From [Clostridium] asparagiforme DSM 15981 (lineage in GTDB: Bacteria > Bacillota > Clostridia > Lachnospirales > Lachnospiraceae): a stretch of DNA of 64,000 bases. The stretch lies in NCBI GenBank assembly GCA_025149125.1, contig CP102272.1, positions 4,898,001 through 4,962,000 of the forward strand. The letters are read 5' to 3'. Each line of letters opens with the position of its first letter. The first letter of the stretch is position 1. A model generated the notes under the pieces. That model saw only the letters and a list, made by a program, of their open reading frames with translations, searched no databases and had not been told where the DNA came from. The position numbers and the translations under genes are program-made. Shown here piece after piece: positions 1-9,385 of the stretch.

Positions 1-2808
1 TTCCAGGCGGATCAGCTCCGGCCATGTGATAAAGGGCTGCGCCCAAAAGGCCAGCACCGCCAGCGTTCCGGCGGCGGTAAACGCGGCCCGGCGCAGGGGT
101 TTTAGCGCCGCGTACTGCAAGGCGCAGGCGATGCCCGCCAGAATACAGGCAAAACGCCATTCCCGTCCGGGAGCCGCGATTGCCATCACCAGCAGGGCAG
201 GGGTGGCCAGTACGCAGAACCAATCCGCTCGCACGCCCGGCTTTTGCCTCTCATCCGGCTCCAGTATCCGCCACTTTGCCCGCAGCAGCCCGCCGAAAAC
301 CAGCAGAAAGGCCAGTGTCGCCCCATACACGCGTTCTTCCCCGATCTGATAGCGGCCAATCAGCGCCGCCGGCAGCCAGAGCGTCACGGCTGCGGTCAGA
401 AGATGCAGATTCAGACCGCCCGTACGGTAGGTCAGGACATACACCGCCGCGAAGGCTGCCAGGCAGACGGGCAGACAGGCCAGCTCCGGCCCCGTGCCCC
501 GGTAGAATCCCAGCATCACCGCGATATAAATCACAGCAAACCCGATTTGGAAAAAGCCTTCCATTTCCTGCGCCGGTTTTCTCATGCGCAGCAGCAGATA
601 TTCTGCGGCCAACACCGCCAGAACCACAAGCCGCCTCTGCACGGAAAGCGCCAGATACGGATAACAGGCCGTATGAACCCCGGCAAGCGCCAGAACCCAT
701 GCTCCGTAAACGGATATGGCGCGCGCCCTCTGCTCCTGTCCCCGGCTGCGGACAACCAGGTAAGCGGCCGATACCAGGTAGAACGGCTGCGCAACCGCCT
801 GCCCCCGGAAATAATGGATCAAAAAATACGCCGCTCCCAGACACGCTCCCAGAACCCCAAGTCCGATCTGCATGCGGTCGCGCTTCAGGATATCCCAGAC
901 CATAAAAATCATAAGATAAGCCAGAAACAGTTCCTCGCAGCCGATTCCAAATATTCCCAGATTAACTTCCAATATGGAGACCGCCAGGACCGGAAGCCCC
1001 AGCGCCGCCAGCGGAAGCGCCTGGCGCAGCGGCTCTACCCGCCGGGTCCAGGATTCCACTGTGGCCGAGAAAGCCAGAACGGCCGCCGCCGCCATGAGAT
1101 AACGGCTGCCGCTGCCGGCCCCCATCACAGCCCGGGTAAAGAGCAGCGCGGCGTCCCCAAAGGCCAGAACGGTAAACAAAAGCTCCCCGGCCGGGCTTGC
1201 CAGCGGATATTTGATCCGCCGCCCGAGCAGATACAGCCCGGAGAATACCAGGGCCGCGATGAGCAGATGCCGGTTTAAACTCAGCGGCAGGTAAAAGATA
1301 CCGTAGTTCAGAAACGCAGCCGTCATCAGGCTGTGCAGGCCGTTCAATGCCTCATTGCGGAACTTCAGGGCTTCCAGCGTGATGTCCAGGGTCAGCAGGC
1401 CCATACAGATGAAGCCGTGGGCCGTCAGACCGCCGTCCGCGATTCCGGCCAGCAGTATCCCGCAAAACAGCAGCAGACCCGCCACTCCGCCCATAAGCCG
1501 CAGCGCTTCCCGGGCGGCGCTGTTCACCGGTCCGCGCTCCAGCAGGGCCAGGATCACCAAACCGGCCGCCACGGTGTAAAGCCCAGCCGCCGCAGTCTCC
1601 GGCGCAACAAGCCGCCACAGGCCCGCCAGAAGCTGTACGGAAAACATTGCAAGATATGCCTGACACATTTCCCCGGAGTCCCCGCCGTTTCGGCCGAGGC
1701 CCAGACCCAGGAAGAGGTGAACGCCTGCCATCAGGAAGGCCGCCGCCGCGGTGGTAACCCCCGTGCCCAACACGATCAGCACCAGGGCGCTGATTCCCCA
1801 CAGATTGATGGTTGCAAACATGGGGAATATGCGCAGGATGCCGGGCAATGCCGATTCTGTTTTCCTGCGCATGAGGAATTGCGCGGCCCCCGTCACAAGC
1901 AGGCCGTAGCAGGCCAAACCCAGGGCGAACCCCAGACGGCCGGGGTGGAAGGAGGCGGTCAAAAGCGCGGCCGCCACGGTGAGACCGGACAAACAGCAGC
2001 CCGCGTAGACGGTTTCCGTAAATTTTCTAAGCCCCGCAAACAGCGCCAACTCCGTGAACACCGTGCCAGCCAGAAGCAGCAGGTACCGGTGACGGCCGGT
2101 GAGCGAAAACTCCGGGCCAAAAAGCCGGAAGAATCCCACTGCCAGAACCGCCACAAACAGGAAGATGCTGCCCAGTATGTAGAACGCCTTCGAGGTTGCA
2201 CGGATGTGCAGGCGATGGTCCGCGATGGCGCTGGCCCCGAAAAAGATCCCTGAAAACGCCATTACCAGAACCACCTTGAACAGGTCCGGCAAGATCCGCC
2301 ACGCCGTGGTTGCAAAAATCAGGCCCGCCAGGATCACAAACACCACGCCCACTACCAGCGCCACCGTCCCCTGCCGGATGGCGGGGGGAGTATCCGGCCG
2401 GATCGGAGCCGGTGCGGGAGGCGTGTCGGGTTGAGTAGGCGCCTGAGCGGCCCTTTCCGTTTCCACCCAATCCTGCGCCGGTCCATATGTGACGGCTCCG
2501 CAGGAAGCCGGAGCGGACAGAGTCTCCTCCGCGGCCGGCAGGGGGAATCCCTGCGCAAAATCCGGCGCGGACGGCGAATTCAGCCAATCCCCGGAATCCC
2601 GTGGGACCGCAAAACCGCTTTCTGCTTCGGACGATACGGGTGCATTCTCCGGCCGCCACACCGCCTCGGCCCGTATCGCGGCCAGCTCCCGGTTCAGCTC
2701 GTCAATCCTTCTCTTTTTCTGCCCGTTCAGCACGGCCAGCACGATGATCGCGGCCAGCTCTGCAAATGGCAGCGCCAAATATAATAAAAGCAGAATCACA
2801 ATCGTCAT
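1..2808 (-). CDS. Large polytopic membrane protein (DUF2157/DUF2339-like), C-terminus beyond the window
   Basis: The minus strand reads without a stop from an ATG at 2808 to the window edge (936 codons seen). AGGAGG lies six bases before this ATG. Another in-frame ATG sits directly on that ribosome site and is less likely. The protein starts with one membrane helix (about residues 3-26), then a charged stretch and a Pro/Ala-rich linker to about residue 155. After that come many hydrophobic helices in close succession (Leu/Ala/Val/Gly-rich) separated by short Arg-rich loops. No catalytic motif is visible. The layout (N-terminal helix, disordered linker, 20 or more helices) resembles DUF2157/DUF2339-type envelope proteins of unknown function. 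The family name is a guess from architecture; the membrane nature is certain. Long open frames on the plus strand here are GC-driven shadows. Confidence 0.8.
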   Translation of the reverse strand, partial: MTIVILLLLYLALPFAELAAIIVLAVLNGQKKRRIDELNRELAAIRAEAVWRPENAPVSSEAESGFAVPRDSGDWLNSPSAPDFAQGFPLPAAEETLSAPASCGAVTYGPAQDWVETERAAQAPTQPDTPPAPAPIRPDTPPAIRQGTVALVVGVVFVILAGLIFATTAWRILPDLFKVVLVMAFSGIFFGASAIADHRLHIRATSKAFYILGSIFLFVAVLAVGFFRLFGPEFSLTGRHRYLLLLAGTVFTELALFAGLRKFTETVYAGCCLSGLTVAAALLTASFHPGRLGFALGLACYGLLVTGAAQFLMRRKTESALPGILRIFPMFATINLWGISALVLIVLGTGVTTAAAAFLMAGVHLFLGLGLGRNGGDSGEMCQAYLAMFSVQLLAGLWRLVAPETAAAGLYTVAAGLVILALLERGPVNSAAREALRLMGGVAGLLLFCGILLAGIADGGLTAHGFICMGLLTLDITLEALKFRNEALNGLHSLMTAAFLNYGIFYLPLSLNRHLLIAALVFSGLYLLGRRIKYPLASPAGELLFTVLAFGDAALLFTRAVMGAGSGSRYLMAAAAVLAFSATVESWTRRVEPLRQALPLAALGLPVLAVSILEVNLGIFGIGCEELFLAYLMIFMVWDILKRDRMQIGLGVLGACLGAAYFLIHYFRGQAVAQPFYLVSAAYLVVRSRGQEQRARAISVYGAWVLALAGVHTACYPYLALSVQRRLVVLAVLAAEYLLLRMRKPAQEMEGFFQIGFAVIYIAVMLGFYRGTGPELACLPVCLAAFAAVYVLTYRTGGLNLHLLTAAVTLWLPAALIGRYQIGEERVYGATLAFLLVFGGLLRAKWRILEPDERQKPGVRADWFCVLATPALLVMAIAAPGREWRFACILAGIACALQYAALKPLRRAAFTAAGTLAVLAFWAQPFITWPELIRLE

Positions 2809-2855
2809 ACCCATCCTCCTGTTTCGCCTCTTGTCCGTTGTCTCTTTCTGTTTTC

Positions 2856-2861
2856 ATTATA
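2856..2861 (-). promoter_or_regulatory. -10 element (TATAAT) for the membrane-protein gene
   Basis: On the minus strand a perfect TATAAT lies about 50 bases before the ATG at 2808. No good -35 is seen at 16-18 bases, so an activator may be needed. Confidence 0.45.
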
Positions 2862-2907
2862 CGGCATTTTCGTCCCCAGGGGCAGAGGCCATGCGTAACA
2901 AGCGCCG

Positions 2908-2921
2908 GTGACATTTGTCAC
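2908..2921. promoter_or_regulatory. 14-bp palindrome GTGACATTTGTCAC, possible operator
   Basis: Perfect 5-bp arms (GTGAC/GTCAC) around four bases, about 50 bp upstream of the -10 at 2856-2861. Position and symmetry resemble an activator site of the CRP/FNR kind. This is inference from position only. Confidence 0.35.
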
Positions 2922-2940
2922 GATTCCCCGAAACACATTG

Positions 2941-2980
2941 CAAAAAGCGCCGGGAAACAGAGGGTTCTGTCTCCCGGCGC
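2941..2980 (-). terminator. Rho-independent terminator of the solute-binding protein/diguanylate cyclase operon
   Basis: Minus strand: stem GCGCCGGGA with TCCCGGCGC, plus an inner ACAGA/TCTGT stem, loop ACCC, followed by TTTTT. It starts 6 bases past the cyclase stop codon. Confidence 0.9.
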
Positions 2981-2986
2981 GGCCGT

Positions 2987-4930
2987 CTACTGCTCCTTGT
3001 GATATTTATCCTTATACATGACCTGATCCGCACGGTCCAGCACATCGCTCAGGCTCCGGTCCGTCTCCGCGTCGTAAAACGCATATCCCACTGAGATTCC
3101 CGGCTTGAACCCCGCATAATGGCCGAAATGCTTCATCTCCCGCTTCAGCGCCGCCACCTCCACCCGGACCTCATCCGGCAGGCGGTCAACCAGCAGCACC
3201 ACAAACTCGTCGCCGCCGATGCGGTATATCTCCCCCCGCGCAAACACCTTGCGGATGGCCGCCGCAGCATAGCGGATGTACTCGTCGCCCGTATTGTGGC
3301 CGAACCGGTCGTTGGCCTGCTTTAAGCCGTTTAAATCGCACATCACCATACACAGAGATTTCCCGGCCTCCAGCTCCTCATTGAAAGCCGCGGTCTCCCG
3401 CTCAAAGGCCATACGGTTCTTGACTCCGGTCATACCGTCGCAGTCCCGCTCCACCTCCAACATCTTCTTCTGGCGCGTCTCCTCCGTCACGTCCTCGATC
3501 ACCCCGACCGTAACCCCGTTTCGCTCTTTCCGGCTGATCCGGATCCAGGACTCCTGGCCGCAGCCGTCGAGCAGCAGCGTTCCCTCCTCATTTTCCGACT
3601 GTTCGTACAGTCTGTGCAGGTAATCGCAAAACGCGTCCCGGTCCCGGGCGAATCTGCGCTCCTGCTCCCGGCTCAGCCGCAAAAGCCGCGGGACCTGCAT
3701 GGTCATCAGCACCCGGTTGTTGTGCCGGCTCATCTCAAAGACGCCCACCGGAACCTCCGAAAGCTCCATTAGACGTGAATATTTGGTAAACCACCGGCTG
3801 ATCACCAGGGCCAGCACAGTCCCCAGAAACAGGGAGACTAAAAAGGAAATCACCAGAATCGCGCTGATCTGCTGCGGAGACTTAAGCAGCTCGGAGCCGT
3901 CGATCAGGCCGATGAGATACCATTTCTCTCCTGAAAACGGCGTATTATTGTAGTACATTCCCATTTCATTGACGCCGGCGTACAGCTCCTTCTGTTCCCC
4001 GGTACCCTTCAGGCGGCAAATGCCGTTCTCCTCATCCACCAGGTCCAGCTCCAGGGGGTCTCCCTCCGAAAACACGCTCTTCTGCAACGCCCCGTTCAGC
4101 ACGGACACCCGCAACGGACTGTCCTCCCCGTCCCTGGTGCCGATGATATAGCCGTAGGACTCGGGGCCCGATCCCTGGGAAGCCGGAAGATTTTTATAGA
4201 GATGGTGAATGGATATCTCCACCCCGAACACGCCGATGGGATTGCCTTTTTTGTCGTCCAGCGGCACGGAATAGGTGATCACTTCCTCCCCGCCGGGCGC
4301 GGGTCGAAAGGGCTTGCTCCAATATCCCAACAGCTTGGTATCCTCCGTAAGACCCACATTGCCGAAGGGCTTTTCATAAAAATCGCTGTCGATTGCGTCC
4401 AGGTCCAGCCGGTAACCCCAGTTGGCGTCCGTCACCAGCCGGAGCCCCTGCGCCACGTTCCAGGGACCGTACAGCATATAGGTGCTGGCGTTCCTCATGT
4501 CCGTGCGGTTGGGATTGGCATTCCTGAAATACAGGGCCGCGTGATTGTTGGTCCCCGGCTCCACCTCGTTTAAAATCAAAAATGCACCCGTGGTCTTGGT
4601 GTAGTACATGGAGTCGAGGACCACCGGAGCGATGCCCTCCAAAAGCTCATCCACGCTCCCGGCGGCGTCCCCGCCTTTAATGGCCTCATCGGTAAAATAC
4701 TGGCGGATCTGCACGGTATAGTGCTCAAAATTTGTCCAGACCGAGGTCATTTGGTTTTCCAGATTATCTGCCTGCCCGCTGACCTTTTCCGCGAAAATGG
4801 CATATGAATTTTCTTTTGAATGCCGGATCACGCCTCCCGTCACCAGCACAGCCCACATGACGATGCTCTGCAGGACGGCGGAAACAATAAACGCCAGAGC
4901 CAGCTTCTGCGCAATGGATTTACTCTTCAT
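2987..4930 (-). CDS. Membrane-bound diguanylate cyclase with extracellular sensor domain
   Basis: 647 residues. A membrane helix lies near residues 10-33, then a roughly 310-residue extracellular region of the Cache kind, a second helix near 355-378, a PAS-like segment, and a C-terminal GGDEF domain. The signature GGDEF is intact at about residue 572 (context YRIGGDEFVVLL), so it should make cyclic di-GMP from two GTP at the inner membrane face. The RxxD product-inhibition site expected five residues before GGDEF is absent (FARG there), so feedback by c-di-GMP is probably lost. GGGGAGGAAC precedes the ATG. The start lies inside the end of the upstream solute-binding protein gene (11-base overlap), which points to translational coupling and to joint sensing. 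Family assignment is firm; the ligand is unknown. Confidence 0.93.
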   Translation of the reverse strand: MKSKSIAQKLALAFIVSAVLQSIVMWAVLVTGGVIRHSKENSYAIFAEKVSGQADNLENQMTSVWTNFEHYTVQIRQYFTDEAIKGGDAAGSVDELLEGIAPVVLDSMYYTKTTGAFLILNEVEPGTNNHAALYFRNANPNRTDMRNASTYMLYGPWNVAQGLRLVTDANWGYRLDLDAIDSDFYEKPFGNVGLTEDTKLLGYWSKPFRPAPGGEEVITYSVPLDDKKGNPIGVFGVEISIHHLYKNLPASQGSGPESYGYIIGTRDGEDSPLRVSVLNGALQKSVFSEGDPLELDLVDEENGICRLKGTGEQKELYAGVNEMGMYYNNTPFSGEKWYLIGLIDGSELLKSPQQISAILVISFLVSLFLGTVLALVISRWFTKYSRLMELSEVPVGVFEMSRHNNRVLMTMQVPRLLRLSREQERRFARDRDAFCDYLHRLYEQSENEEGTLLLDGCGQESWIRISRKERNGVTVGVIEDVTEETRQKKMLEVERDCDGMTGVKNRMAFERETAAFNEELEAGKSLCMVMCDLNGLKQANDRFGHNTGDEYIRYAAAAIRKVFARGEIYRIGGDEFVVLLVDRLPDEVRVEVAALKREMKHFGHYAGFKPGISVGYAFYDAETDRSLSDVLDRADQVMYKDKYHKEQ

Positions 4931-6359
4931 GTTCCTCCCCGGCCAGGACCTCGGACATTTTGGCCGTCAGCCCGGCATACCAGCTGCGGAAATTCTCCTC
5001 GCCCAGGAAATCCGCCAAAACAGCTTCTTCCTTCTCGCCGCTCTCCACCCGAAGGCGCAGCTCCTCCAGATCCAGGTTCACCTTTTGGGAGAGCGAATCG
5101 CCAAACAGCTGATTGGCGCTGTACGAATTCTCAAAACTCCGCTTGACATAAAATTCCTTACTCTCCATGGCCTCAAATGCCGCGGCCACACTCTTCTCCA
5201 CCGCCAGGTTGTTGTCCTCCGGGCGGACATACTTTAACAGCTCCGGAAGGGAGGAAAACGCCTCCCGCTCCACCGGAATATACCCCGTGGACACCGCAAA
5301 CGCGGCGTTCTGCTCCGGGTCGGTAAACCATTTCATAAATTCCGCGGCCGCAAACTCATGGGCCTCATCCGAGGCGAACCCGCAGAGATTGGCGCCCCGC
5401 TGGGTCATCAACTCCTCCCTGCCCTCAAAGGTCGGGTATGTACGCACGGTACACTCGATGGGATAGCTCTCCGCTCCGCTCACAATCACGTCCTCGGGAA
5501 AATACCCCGCGCCCGCAGACGAACCGATGTAGGCCACCAGATTTCCGCTTTTGATGCCGTCCTGGTTGAAGGTCTCGCTCCGGTACCAGCCCATCAGATG
5601 GGGGACATAGTAAACATCCCACACCCGTTTCGCCGCCTCCTGGGGGTAATCGAACACTACCCTGCCATTTTCCGTCCGGTAGGGCTCCCGCCCCAGCTGT
5701 ACCGCGGACAACAGGGCAAAATCGTTGTACGAGTTCATACCAAGGAACGGCTTTCCGCCCGACCACTGATCGTAGGCCTCCGCAGTTTTTGCCAGCCCTT
5801 CCCAGGTGGAAAGCTCCGCCCGGTCCGCCCCTGTGGCACGGGCAAACCGGGAATACTCCGTCTCATTTACAAATAAAAGCTCCGTGGACTTGGCGATGGG
5901 CAGCATTTTCCGGGCCCCGTCCTCCTCCCAGATGCCGTCCTGCAAAAATTCCGGCCGGTATTTCGCCAGTTCCTCCTCGCTGAAATAGTTTCTCAAATCC
6001 ATCAGCGGCGCGATCTGATCCAGGCGGTAAGCGCTGTCGGGGTACGCGGTGAACAAATTTGGCAGCGGGTCCGAGCCGATCACCTGGTTCGCCGACCCGT
6101 ACAGGGCTTCATCCAGCTCGTCGCTGGCCCCGTAACCGTAGGCGTCCACAATAATGCCCTTCTCTTTTCCCACCGTATCGTTAAACGTTTCGATGCATTT
6201 ATCAAACTCCACCTTGGCGTAAGCGTTGTAGGCGTGCCAGAGCGTGACAACCGTGGGGGCAGACGGATCCAGCAGCTGTTTTTGGCCGGAACATCCCGAA
6301 ACCGCCCCCAACAGCGACACAGCCGCCAGCACTGCCAATCGATTGAAAATCTTTTTCAT
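4920..6359 (-). CDS. Extracellular solute-binding lipoprotein (family 1), partner of the diguanylate cyclase
   Basis: About 479 residues from the chosen ATG at 6359: a KKIFNRL basic start, a hydrophobic stretch and a lipobox ending AVSGC mark a lipoprotein. The mature part has the usual family 1 (sugar-type) ABC binding-protein fold signals (VVTLWHAYN near the start, WFTDPEQNAAFAVSTGYIPV near the C-terminal lobe). No permease or ATPase gene is adjacent; the next gene is a sensor cyclase overlapping by 11 bases. The job is therefore probably ligand presentation to the cyclase rather than transport. Start is uncertain: GTG at 6389, ATG at 6374 and ATG at 6359 are all in frame. 6359 has AGGAGG only three bases away and gives the most normal signal peptide. 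Confidence 0.85.
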   Translation of the reverse strand: MKKIFNRLAVLAAVSLLGAVSGCSGQKQLLDPSAPTVVTLWHAYNAYAKVEFDKCIETFNDTVGKEKGIIVDAYGYGASDELDEALYGSANQVIGSDPLPNLFTAYPDSAYRLDQIAPLMDLRNYFSEEELAKYRPEFLQDGIWEEDGARKMLPIAKSTELLFVNETEYSRFARATGADRAELSTWEGLAKTAEAYDQWSGGKPFLGMNSYNDFALLSAVQLGREPYRTENGRVVFDYPQEAAKRVWDVYYVPHLMGWYRSETFNQDGIKSGNLVAYIGSSAGAGYFPEDVIVSGAESYPIECTVRTYPTFEGREELMTQRGANLCGFASDEAHEFAAAEFMKWFTDPEQNAAFAVSTGYIPVEREAFSSLPELLKYVRPEDNNLAVEKSVAAAFEAMESKEFYVKRSFENSYSANQLFGDSLSQKVNLDLEELRLRVESGEKEEAVLADFLGEENFRSWYAGLTAKMSEVLAGEEHEE

Positions 6360-6422
6360 AATCCTCCTGTTCATTCCTCCCGCGGACACCTCCGCGGACT
6401 TCTCTCCTGATCCGTTAATTTC

Positions 6423-6451
6423 ATTATACCGAAGTGCTCATCGATTTACAA
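6423..6451 (-). promoter_or_regulatory. Sigma-A promoter of the solute-binding protein/cyclase pair
   Basis: Minus strand: TTGTAA (6451-6446), 17-base spacer, perfect TATAAT (6428-6423), 60 or so bases before the lipoprotein start. Confidence 0.75.
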
Positions 6452-6544
6452 TCGTTCTTTTCTCAACCCGCGTCAAAAATAGCCGATTACAGCCCATTAC
6501 ATTCAGCAATCGCCCACAGGCTGCGCCGGCGGCCCATTACATTC

Positions 6545-6589
6545 AATAAAATGCAGGCAGACGCCGTTTCCGCCCACCTGCATTTTATT
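6545..6589. terminator. Long stem-loop downstream of the YkgJ-type gene
   Basis: A perfect 13-bp stem (AATAAAATGCAGG with CCTGCATTTTATT) around a 19-base loop lies about 30 bases past the stop of the 6621-7283 gene. The arms are A/T-rich at the base, with no separate U-run on the minus strand, so terminator activity is likely but not textbook. Confidence 0.55.
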
Positions 6590-6620
6590 TTTTATGTTAA
6601 TCGCGGACCATCCGCCGCGC

Positions 6621-7283
6621 TCAGAGCATCTGTTGTTTCGCTTCCGCCAGCCGGGCGTAAAACTGGGGATAAAAATCCTCCTGCGCGCGGTACGGCGTCA
6701 CAAAAAAGCAATTTAACAAATACAAATTGAACTGCCGGGCCAGGCTCTCGTCCCCGGAGGCCTTGAGCATTTCCTGGGAATCCTTCAGAAAATAGTGCCA
6801 ATCCGCGATATACGTCTCATGCGTTCCCACATCCGGCGTGTCAATCCACTTGCGCACCTTGACCTTGGAGCGATTCTCCTTCCGGCACTCGTGGACCTGA
6901 AGAAAATAGGAAAATGAACGGTTCTCGTACAGCCGCCCCAGCGGGAAAATCCGGCAGAAGCCCGGTCGGAAGGGATGAATCGAACAGCGCCCCTCCTGGT
7001 TCAGAAAGGCGCAGCGCTCCCCCGGCCCGCTCATTTTCAGATTGGGCAGAATGATTCCGTCCACCACGTTAAGCTCCAGAGGACCGGAGACAAGCTCTTC
7101 AAACCTGCAATGCAGATTTGCCGTCAGGTTATAGAAATCCAGGGGGTCCAGCACAATGGACCTGCCCATGCCCGTGCAGCAGGCAAAGCACCCTTTACAG
7201 TCCCCGCAGTCCGCCCGGACCATGTCGTTTAGGTTGTATAATTTGCCGTCGGAGATTTCGTTGAGATTGATGTGGCGTTCCAT
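6621..7283 (-). CDS. YkgJ-family cysteine cluster protein (putative Zn/Fe chelating)
   Basis: 220 residues. The N-terminal third carries the family signature of close cysteines, CGDCKGCFACC (C-x2-C-x2-C-x2-CC), followed by further Cys at GERCAFL, GRCSIHPFRPGFCR and HECRKEN. These fit the CxxCxxCC metal-binding family (YkgJ, UPF0153). The family is thought to bind zinc or an iron-sulfur centre; the biochemical role is not established. AAGGAG lies nine bases before the ATG, and a strong sigma-A promoter is just upstream, so it is transcribed separately from the kinase operon that ends before it. No neighbour suggests a pathway. Confidence 0.85.
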   Translation of the reverse strand: MERHINLNEISDGKLYNLNDMVRADCGDCKGCFACCTGMGRSIVLDPLDFYNLTANLHCRFEELVSGPLELNVVDGIILPNLKMSGPGERCAFLNQEGRCSIHPFRPGFCRIFPLGRLYENRSFSYFLQVHECRKENRSKVKVRKWIDTPDVGTHETYIADWHYFLKDSQEMLKASGDESLARQFNLYLLNCFFVTPYRAQEDFYPQFYARLAEAKQQML

Positions 7284-7325
7284 AGGTTAGGGCTCCTTTT
7301 CCGGGGGAAATTCGTTGTCTGTTGT

Positions 7326-7354
7326 ATTGTAACCAGATGGTGGGAAAATGTCAA
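7326..7354 (-). promoter_or_regulatory. Near-consensus sigma-A promoter of the YkgJ-type gene
   Basis: Minus strand: perfect TTGACA (7354-7349), 17-base spacer, TACAAT (7331-7326), about 40 bases before the ATG at 7283. It lies just after the last gene of the kinase operon; no terminator is seen between them. Confidence 0.85.
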
Positions 7355-7378
7355 CCGGAAAACCATTGTCAGGCTCCG

Positions 7379-9370
7379 TTAGTCGTAATAATGTATCTCC
7401 ACATCTTCGCCAAACGCCCCATTTTCCATCTTGCAGTCCCGGCTTACAGTGACGGATTCCAAACTGTCGCACCCGTCAAATGCCCAGTAACCAATAATTT
7501 TTACACTCTCTGGTATGATGACCTCGCTGAGGGAACGGCAGTCGGAAAAGCTCCAGCCCTTTACCTCATGCACACCATTCTCGATCACAACTTTTTGCAG
7601 CCCGGTCCCCCCGGAAAAAGCATTCGCTCCAACCGTCCTCACACTCCCCGGAATTGTGACCGCTGTCAGAGATGTGTTGAAGCATGCATAGTCGCCGATC
7701 ACGCTGATTTCCGGCGGAATCACAAATTCCCCCTTCCGGCTGGGCGGAAATGCTGTCAGCTCGCTGTTGTCTTTGCAGATCATGTTGTCCACCATTGTGT
7801 ATGTCTTATTTCCCTCCGCAATTTTCACCCTGGGAACCTTGAAAATATAAGCGCCTTTTCTGATTGTCTCCACGGTGGAAGGTATGGTCATTTCCTCAAG
7901 TCCAACGCCGGCAAATGCGCTGCCATCAATATCCCTCAAGCCTTCCGGAAGTTCCATCTCTCTAAGGTTCACGCAGAGCTGAAACGCACTTCCTTTTATT
8001 GTCTCCAGCCCCGATGGAAGTATAATCCCCTCCAGAGTCTCATTCTCACGGAAAATCCCCGATCCCAACTCAATCACGGGCTGTCCGTCTATCTCATCCG
8101 GAAGCTTTATATAGGCATTCCCCTCCCCCATATATCGTGTCAGGATCACGCCCTTTTCACCTTCTGTTTTTTCATAGGACAGATCGGACAAGCTCACGTC
8201 CAGATACTCCGGCTCAGCCGGATGGACAGACATCTCTGCCACTGTCCCGTCCGTCGCCTCCGCAACGGCATTTTCAGCGCGTTCTGAAACGCGGGTCGTG
8301 CAAAAAAGGATCGTCAGGGCGCACACTGCAAACAGCGCCCCCACCGCTATCAGTGTAATTTTCCTTCTCCCATTCAAATCCCGGCCCTGTTTTCCCACAC
8401 TCCCATTCGAATCAGTGAGCCGCTCTTTTAACGTTCCCATGTCACGGATACGCTCTTCCGCTTTCAATGCAAGGGCGCTGTTCAGCGCATCCTTGAAATG
8501 CAGCGGAAGATTCAGGCCCGGATCATAATAAAGGGACGTTTTTTTAAGTTCCCGCTCCATGGCTTCGGGAACCACTCTGCCGGTAATGCAGTAGTTCATG
8601 GTCGCCGCCATGGCGTACACATCCGTCCAGCTTCCTAACCGTTCAGAGTCCATGTACTGTTCCGGAGCGCTGAAATTCCGTTTCACGACCGCCATGGAAG
8701 CAAGCCCGTCATTGGCCCTCACGTCCACCGCTGCGCCCATGTCCAGCAGTCTGGCGGAGCCGTCCGGCTGAATCATGATATTGTCCGGTGAAATGTCCCG
8801 ATGGATCAATCCGCGGTCATGTATCACTGCCAAACTGTCCAGTATGGGCAACAAAAGGTTCAAACATTCCTCATACCCCAGTACGCCGTGGGTTTGAAGA
8901 TACTTTTTCAGCGTGATCCCCTCCACAAAGTCCATTACGATATAGGCCGTCCGGTTTTCACCAAACGCATCCCACACCCGCACAACCGCGGGGATAGAAT
9001 CCAGCTTCGCCATCTTCCTTGCTTCCTTCAAAAAGCGTTCCAATCCCTCCGACCACCCCGCCTCGCCGCTGTCGGTGAACTCCCACTGGATCTCATTGGA
9101 ATAGAGATTGGTGCGCGAGGCGGAACCGGAAGGGAAATACTCCTTGACCGCCACCTTCATCTCCAGCGTCAGGTCCCATCCCACATATGTAATGCCAAAC
9201 CCTCCCTGACCGATCACATTTCCGATGTAATAACGGCTTCGGAGAATGGTGCCTCGCCTCAGAGCATTTGGCGGCTGGCTGCCGCTGTTCTTCTCATAGC
9301 CGCAGTTCGGGCAGATCCTTTCCCCCTCTTCCATTTTCCCCATGCATTTCGTACATCTCGTCAACTGCAT
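7379..9370 (-). CDS. Receptor Ser/Thr kinase 1: zinc ribbon, kinase, TM, BspA-type LRR ectodomain
   Basis: 663 residues. A zinc ribbon (Cys6, 9, 20, 23) is followed by a PknB-like kinase: glycine loop near 54-59 (GQGGFG), ATP lysine K76 in VAVKEYF, alpha-C glutamate in FLKEARKM, catalytic HRD at 190-192 with Asn197 (HRDISPDN). The metal-binding DFG is DMG at 210-212. SAPEQY closes the activation loop. One membrane helix spans about 338-357. The rest is extracellular: a small domain containing YEKTEGEKG and LPDEIDG, then BspA/LRR_5 repeats to the C-terminal EIHYYD. Last gene of the operon, 15 bases after kinase 2. GGAGG seven bases before the ATG fixes the start. Predicted to phosphorylate Thr/Ser on cytoplasmic targets in response to a surface ligand; the ligand is unknown. 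Confidence 0.9.
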   Translation of the reverse strand: MQLTRCTKCMGKMEEGERICPNCGYEKNSGSQPPNALRRGTILRSRYYIGNVIGQGGFGITYVGWDLTLEMKVAVKEYFPSGSASRTNLYSNEIQWEFTDSGEAGWSEGLERFLKEARKMAKLDSIPAVVRVWDAFGENRTAYIVMDFVEGITLKKYLQTHGVLGYEECLNLLLPILDSLAVIHDRGLIHRDISPDNIMIQPDGSARLLDMGAAVDVRANDGLASMAVVKRNFSAPEQYMDSERLGSWTDVYAMAATMNYCITGRVVPEAMERELKKTSLYYDPGLNLPLHFKDALNSALALKAEERIRDMGTLKERLTDSNGSVGKQGRDLNGRRKITLIAVGALFAVCALTILFCTTRVSERAENAVAEATDGTVAEMSVHPAEPEYLDVSLSDLSYEKTEGEKGVILTRYMGEGNAYIKLPDEIDGQPVIELGSGIFRENETLEGIILPSGLETIKGSAFQLCVNLREMELPEGLRDIDGSAFAGVGLEEMTIPSTVETIRKGAYIFKVPRVKIAEGNKTYTMVDNMICKDNSELTAFPPSRKGEFVIPPEISVIGDYACFNTSLTAVTIPGSVRTVGANAFSGGTGLQKVVIENGVHEVKGWSFSDCRSLSEVIIPESVKIIGYWAFDGCDSLESVTVSRDCKMENGAFGEDVEIHYYD

Positions 9371-9385
9371 ATCTGGTCCTCCGAA

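Noticed and set aside
244..1278. Long plus-strand open frame of about 340 codons
   Set aside because: Lies antisense to a continuous minus-strand membrane-protein frame with good start and ribosome site; composition is Arg/Gln/Pro-rich as in GC-driven shadows.
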